Shown here piece after piece: positions 61,001 to 64,000 of a stretch of DNA of 64,000 bases. Where the stretch lies: assembly GCF_015706575.1 (NCBI RefSeq), contig NW_024037056.1, forward strand, positions 8,445,176 to 8,509,175, written 5' to 3'. Below the pieces are notes generated by a model that did no database searches, had not been told where the DNA came from, and saw nothing but the letters and a program-made list of their open reading frames with translations. The position numbers were made by a program, and so were the translations under genes. This DNA comes from Patiria miniata (taxonomy: Eukaryota > Echinodermata > Asteroidea > Valvatida > Asterinidae). Within the stretch, counting starts at the first letter, position 1; each line of letters starts with the position of its first letter.

Positions 61001-63532
61001 GGCTAAAAAGACTGGACCGTGTCACTTCAAGGGAGAGCTAGGCGGAGCCCTCTGCGCGTTCCCCGATCTGCCCTCAAGACACCATATTGCCTGCTCCAGC
61101 ACTTCCGAGATCCATCGGTATCCCCGACGTCCGAGACCAACAGCTGTCCAGCACGTCGGAGAACCATCATTACCTTCGGCATCCAAGACATTGGAGTGAC
61201 CCTAGACGCAGCCATCAGCCCTACGCTAGACACAGCCACCAGCATTGCCCTAGACAAAGCCACGTCATCTTTCAAGACCTCGCAAGTATCCCTTTGTTTT
61301 TACTGGTACCGACAAATGACGAGAGTCGTCATTTCTACTTCATCTTCAACTGAGCCTTTCATCAACTAGTCTACTTTGTCACATCGTACTTCCATCGTCT
61401 TCAAGCTCTTCTACGCCATGTATGGACTCCCGAACTACCGCGGATAGACGAAGTCGCGAGTTTAATCATTTTATAGTTTTTGGCGCCCTTTTTCTGAGCT
61501 CTAGCTTTGTATTTTAAATTTTACAGGATCCTGTGTTTTCTGTGAATTATATTTAACCTCACTGCATTCTTAATTTGTATTGCCATTGCTTGAGACTACT
61601 TTTATTTCTGGCAATAAAACATATTTCATTGTGTACGTAAATCCTGAATTGTGTGAAGTCAAGAGTTCTTTTTCAAAAGGGAGTTGAATTAATACAAAAT
61701 TTGGTTCCTGTTATTTTGAAATGTGAACCACGGGTTACACATGTACATGTAATTCTGAACATGAATGGATGGTTGTGTGTTTAACATAAATATACCATTA
61801 TTTTTTTCTTGGCCTATTAAATCTTCTCCTGCTTTGCCCTTTATTTATCACCCACAACCATTTAATCAGGCAAAACAAACGCACCATCTCACTCATCAAA
61901 GAAAATGTCAAATTGTTAAACAATCCACATTTCAGAACAGTTTTCTGAAAGTCAGCATCATGTAAATATATTTCATTTGTAAACAGATGTGAAAGGCCGA
62001 AAAACTGACCCAAATTACCATATTAACCCCAATACTGCTATGAAACTACCTGATTTGCCATCATAAACAACATACATACTGTATATCTATATTAGTGTGC
62101 AAAGATTAACGTGGTACAAAAATCAACTTACGATTCGGATGAAGAGTAATTTTCCCGTTTAACACCATGTAGCTGCAGTCCAGTTGCACTTCTTCATTCT
62201 GCAGTGTTCTGTTACTACGTACATGTACATGTACTGTTAGTGTTAGACTACATACTGTACACTGTATACTGGTATACAGCACACATGATCGAGTCTATCA
62301 AGGCACCTGGCTCATGCATTTTTTTTTAGAAGCCAACGGCTGTTTCCTGAATGACACAATGAATGCACTTAATTAAGCGCATGCCCTTGAAGGGGGGGGG
62401 GGGGGGGGGGGCGGGGCTTTAATTGACAGATCACTGAATCAATAACAGGTGCACAAAGAATGGTTATGATCCACAAGGTTTCTCTGCCATGCATTTGTGT
62501 ACAGACTATTTAAACAAAAAACAGTCAAATCTCATTCATGTAAACACTGTGACTTGTCAAATTCCATCAACAAATAAAAGAGGTACAGTAACTAGTATAC
62601 AGCTGACATAAGTCAATCACCTCCAGTCGAAGTGTGGGTACAGTGTATATCAAATGAACAACTTCAAGGGTATTCATAACTTTCAAAAACAGTCACTTGA
62701 TTGATTTTGACTGCTGTGATGGCAAAGCTGAATTTGGGGGCCAGAGAGGGAGGAGGAGGAACTTAATGACAAATAGTTTACTTATTTTTGTTTTATATAT
62801 TACTTGAGGAAAAACAGTAAATTCTTCTCTTGAATGTTGAAAATCTCAATTCATTGCTTAAAAAGCTTTTTCCCTCCATTGAAAAGTCCTGGATGATTGT
62901 AACAAGGCACTGAGTTTAGTGTCTACATTTGAGTTTCCTCCCTTGTTTAGTTGTTTTCTACAAGTTGTGGTATGAATACATACATGTACTACAGATATGT
63001 AATGAAATCTAGAAGATACAAAATATTGGAGCGGCCATTTGTCATGTTTGTTACACTTTGGACAAAGTTTTGAAAGAAGTCCTGGGTTTTTGATTATCTT
63101 ATTTCATTGAGCCAAGTGCTCCCCTCCCTTAAAAGGATGAAGCTGAAAACAAATGTGGTAGGTCTTTCCTTACTATTGAATCATCAACAAAAAAAACAAA
63201 AAAAACTATAAATCAACAAAGTTCGGACACTGCATGCAGTTTGTGCATCCTATCAAGATTGGAATACACATAAAAAATCATAAAATGGTTATTTTCTTGT
63301 GACAAACTACTGCCAAATGTAAGCAACAGTTTAAGAGACTTTTCTACTTCTTACCTATTTATCTCTTCTCTTTTTGTCAAATCACACTTGTAGACCTTGA
63401 CAGCCTGGCCAATATCTTGGATGTCATTGGCAAGGTTGATGCAGCCTTCAGCATCTAAATCCACTAGTATCAAGTTGGCACCTCGTACAGCAAATTCCCA
63501 GGCTAACATACAGCCAATGTTGTTGGCAGCAC
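52087..63532 (-). CDS. SDR16C / retinol-dehydrogenase-like protein lacking the catalytic Tyr, 5' exon missing
   Basis: Five exons in coding order: 63532-63355, 54617-54473, 53864-53623, 53183-53067, 52186-52087 (TAG stop). Phases match at all joins; 259 complete residues. The first exon(s), with the ATG, membrane anchor and VTG of the cofactor loop, lie beyond the right edge. Visible SDR features are the end of the glycine-rich loop (GAANNIG), an acidic residue at the cofactor-specifying turn (LILVDLD), the NNAG motif (LVNNAGI), the structural Asn (LDLNIMASFW), the catalytic Ser (NIASLSG) and the Lys of YxxxK. At the Tyr position the codon is CTG (53762-53760), giving DLSTSK where active relatives have DYxxSK. 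The family (RDH10, SDR16C5, HSD17B11) oxidises retinol or steroids at the ER or lipid droplets; this copy is probably non-catalytic. A same-strand gene is nested in its 8.7-kb intron. Confidence 0.93.
52346..52842. mobile_element. long inverted repeat in SDR-gene intron
   Basis: Two arms of about 245 bp, near 88% identical by eye, face each other and meet near 52595. Outer ends are GGTGAGTAAAAAAAC and the inverse of GGGTAAAAAA. No clear target duplication was found. The arms carry GTCCACGGATCACAAAAA and GCAAAACGAAAACA toward the centre. Transcribed as part of the SDR pre-mRNA, it would fold into a very long hairpin. Confidence 0.85.
54765..54960 (+). repeat. tRNA-derived SINE-like element in SDR intron
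   Basis: GTTGGCGTAGCGGTCC resembles an A box and CTGGGTTCGAATCCTGG is a near-perfect B box 35 bp later. They are followed by a non-tRNA body (cagtccctgcctgattcc, cctcccacctct) ending in an aataaataaat tail near 55030. This head-body-tail layout is that of a SINE. Confidence 0.7.
54961..57424. other. SDR intron sequence without recognised exon
   Basis: Contains C- and A-homopolymer runs, ACATGT tracts and dispersed repeats. No exon recognised. Confidence 0.45.
56689..56839. repeat. palindromic MITE-like repeat, second member
   Basis: Inverse arms from GTGTTTGGCCGGTTTTAAAC to AAGGCCAAGCAC, with a GAGCCGAAGGCGAGGGT centre. Related to 24940-25078. Confidence 0.65.
57425..57633. mobile_element. 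small TIR element (CAGTCCTTCTGATTTGA ends)
   Basis: A 209-bp segment with 17-bp perfect inverted ends CAGTCCTTCTGATTTGA. The interior has repeated CACACCTAGAAAA units. Flanking octamers (ACACTAAC and ACTAGCAT) do not match, so hAT assignment rests on the CAG end alone. Confidence 0.6.
57939..58949 (-). CDS. unrecognised 336-residue nuclear-type protein nested in the SDR intron
   Basis: The coding region is intact and intronless. The ATG lies at the exact start of the exon, right after a strong acceptor (TTTTTCCCCCAG), so the gene has at least one upstream non-coding exon. Residues about 8-86 look like a compact beta-grasp domain; spacing and the late acidic DEYIDVED segment are reminiscent of CIDE-N or PB1 folds, but this is only a resemblance. 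A basic, NLS-like patch follows (KRKRKVRSK, about 120-128). Then come a conserved-looking block (NKEAFLLVKANPALLENRGH), a long charged helix likely to be a coiled coil (about 233-300), a second basic cluster (KKKNQRKSKARRQ) and an acidic tail. I do not know the family. A domesticated transposon gene or a retrocopy are alternatives, given the single coding exon and the neighbouring LTR-like element. Confidence 0.75.
   Translation of the reverse strand: MSKMSVSKPLVLATILLNGNEILKKPVRANTMEELQRAARSVCPSLGTSKLQRILLFDKTFDEYIDVEDHVTSSHEKFLLHFSTCNPSSQAQSSSSTAGTQKDKPNNKTLKQVTPKVTKRKRKVRSKPPIQSFVDDTSVDEEELKHKSQIFGKSGGKLNRYQQHINKEAFLLVKANPALLENRGHLLTAARKALHDCGYDYAHGNKTRSKVLGKQVSGTYTKTYSRAKARNERLEEIADQTRSLETQLEYFQKGKEIASASQMYEEAAAFEQQAEELRSRLRQLGEEQFEINRKTTFLLKKKNQRKSKARRQGTSKQQPPSDDVQMDEDDQPTTTS
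59238..61739. mobile_element. putative 2.5-kb solo LTR or LTR-like element
   Basis: Begins TGTAACCC and ends GGGTTACA, the TG...CA inverted ends expected for an LTR, with CATG on both sides (4 bp). On the plus strand there is an AATAAA at 61613-61618. A possible intron runs from a GTAAGT donor at 59872 to an acceptor near 61003, both sides preceded by the same CTCTGTTTTAG. No gag, pol or second LTR is visible. Caution: CATG is abundant in this ACATGT-rich genome, so the flanks are weak evidence, and 2.5 kb is long for an LTR. A spliced non-coding transcript is an alternative. Confidence 0.45.
61740..63354. other. SDR intron sequence with a possible small exon and a G20 run
   Basis: A 67-bp minus-strand segment at 62198-62132 lies between an AG and a good GTAAGT donor and reads NEEVQLDCSYMVLNGKITLH in one frame. 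It could be the upstream exon of the 57939-58949 gene (as UTR), since its phase does not fit either neighbour as coding. A run of 20 G lies at 62392-62411. Nothing else recognised. Confidence 0.35.
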
Positions 63533-63809
63533 CTGTAGATGGTGAAGTGCAATAAAACTATATGGTCATATTTTGTTTTGCATGTGAAATGAAGGAATTG
63601 GGTTAACAATAGAAATTATGTACTTTACTATCATCCTCTTCCTTGCTGTCAGATAGCTTTGGATAACCCTCTTAAAAAGTTTTGGCACAGTGACAAAAAG
63701 TAAATAGTTTACTACAACTAGTTATGCTGGCATCAACCCAATAATACAAACTATGTCATGCATGTCATGTATGTGTATTACCGTACTTTGTGCTGTTGAC
63801 CTTTCTTAA

Positions 63810-64000
63810 AGGGAATATACAACATTTGCAAACATCGAAAAACAAAACTACCAAATTTTTACAAAATACCTTTCTAGGATGTTGGTAAATGACAGTCTGA
63901 AGCATCCTGTAAAATTATGGCACCTTGTGTGAAGTCATTTTCAAGAAAAGTGGTATTTTTGTATAAATTTCCAACGGTAGTCGGCAGACCACCGTTGGAA
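63810..64000. mobile_element. TTAA MITE family A, copy 4, cut by the window edge
   Basis: Starts AGGGAATATACAACATTTGC after a TTAA (63806-63809) and continues as the reverse complement of the right part of the copy at 13970-14485, up to near the central CCAACG palindrome at the window end. It is inserted in the first visible SDR intron. Confidence 0.88.

Noticed and set aside
61019..61369. 116-residue open frame in the LTR-like element
   Set aside because: No recognisable gag, protease or other domain, and overlapping frames are equally open.

Overview
This is an animal nuclear genome window. The evidence is spliced genes with GT-AG introns, AT-rich non-coding DNA, frequent (ACATGT)n microsatellites and a very high density of short inverted-repeat transposons. 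The mix of genes and the ACATGT-rich background suggests a marine deuterostome, most likely an echinoderm (sea star or relative). That taxonomic guess is inference; no marker gene fixes it. All exon joins below were built by hand from splice sites, phase continuity and remembered family resemblance, not from an aligner.

Layout. 1-15.5 kb: no convincing gene; a 149-bp direct duplication, a tandem tRNA-like SINE, a 1.6-kb pogo/Tigger-like element, and several TTAA-flanked MITEs. 15.5-17.3 kb (+): a one-coding-exon leucine-rich-repeat membrane protein with a polyQ segment and three NPF endocytic motifs. 21.1-36.8 kb (-): the 5' part (11 coding exons, about 859 residues) of the mRNA-export factor GANP/MCM3AP, with FG repeats, an RRM and the start of the SAC3 domain. 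Its C-terminal half was not found in the window. 38.3-44.7 kb (+): a complete NUP42 (NUPL2) gene in 6 coding exons, with a CCCH zinc finger, FG repeats and a Gle1-binding-like tail. 44.7-52 kb: repeats only. 52.1-63.5 kb (-): five exons of an SDR16C/retinol-dehydrogenase-like protein whose catalytic Tyr is Leu. Inside its largest intron are a same-strand, 336-residue gene of unknown family and a 2.5-kb TG...CA-ended LTR-like element.

How the genes relate. GANP and NUP42 are head to head, with start codons about 1.5 kb apart. A 963-bp foldback transposon flanked by 9-bp direct repeats accounts for most of that gap, so the original spacing was only about 0.5 kb. Both proteins act in mRNA export at the nuclear pore, and both carry (L/M)FG(K/S) repeats, so a shared bidirectional promoter is a reasonable hypothesis. 

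The mobile DNA is itself notable. At least five different cut-and-paste signatures can be read from target duplications: TA, TTA, TTAA, 8 bp with CAG...CTG ends, and 9 bp with TAG...CTA ends. Several elements have arms made of head-to-tail minisatellite units, which give large hairpins.
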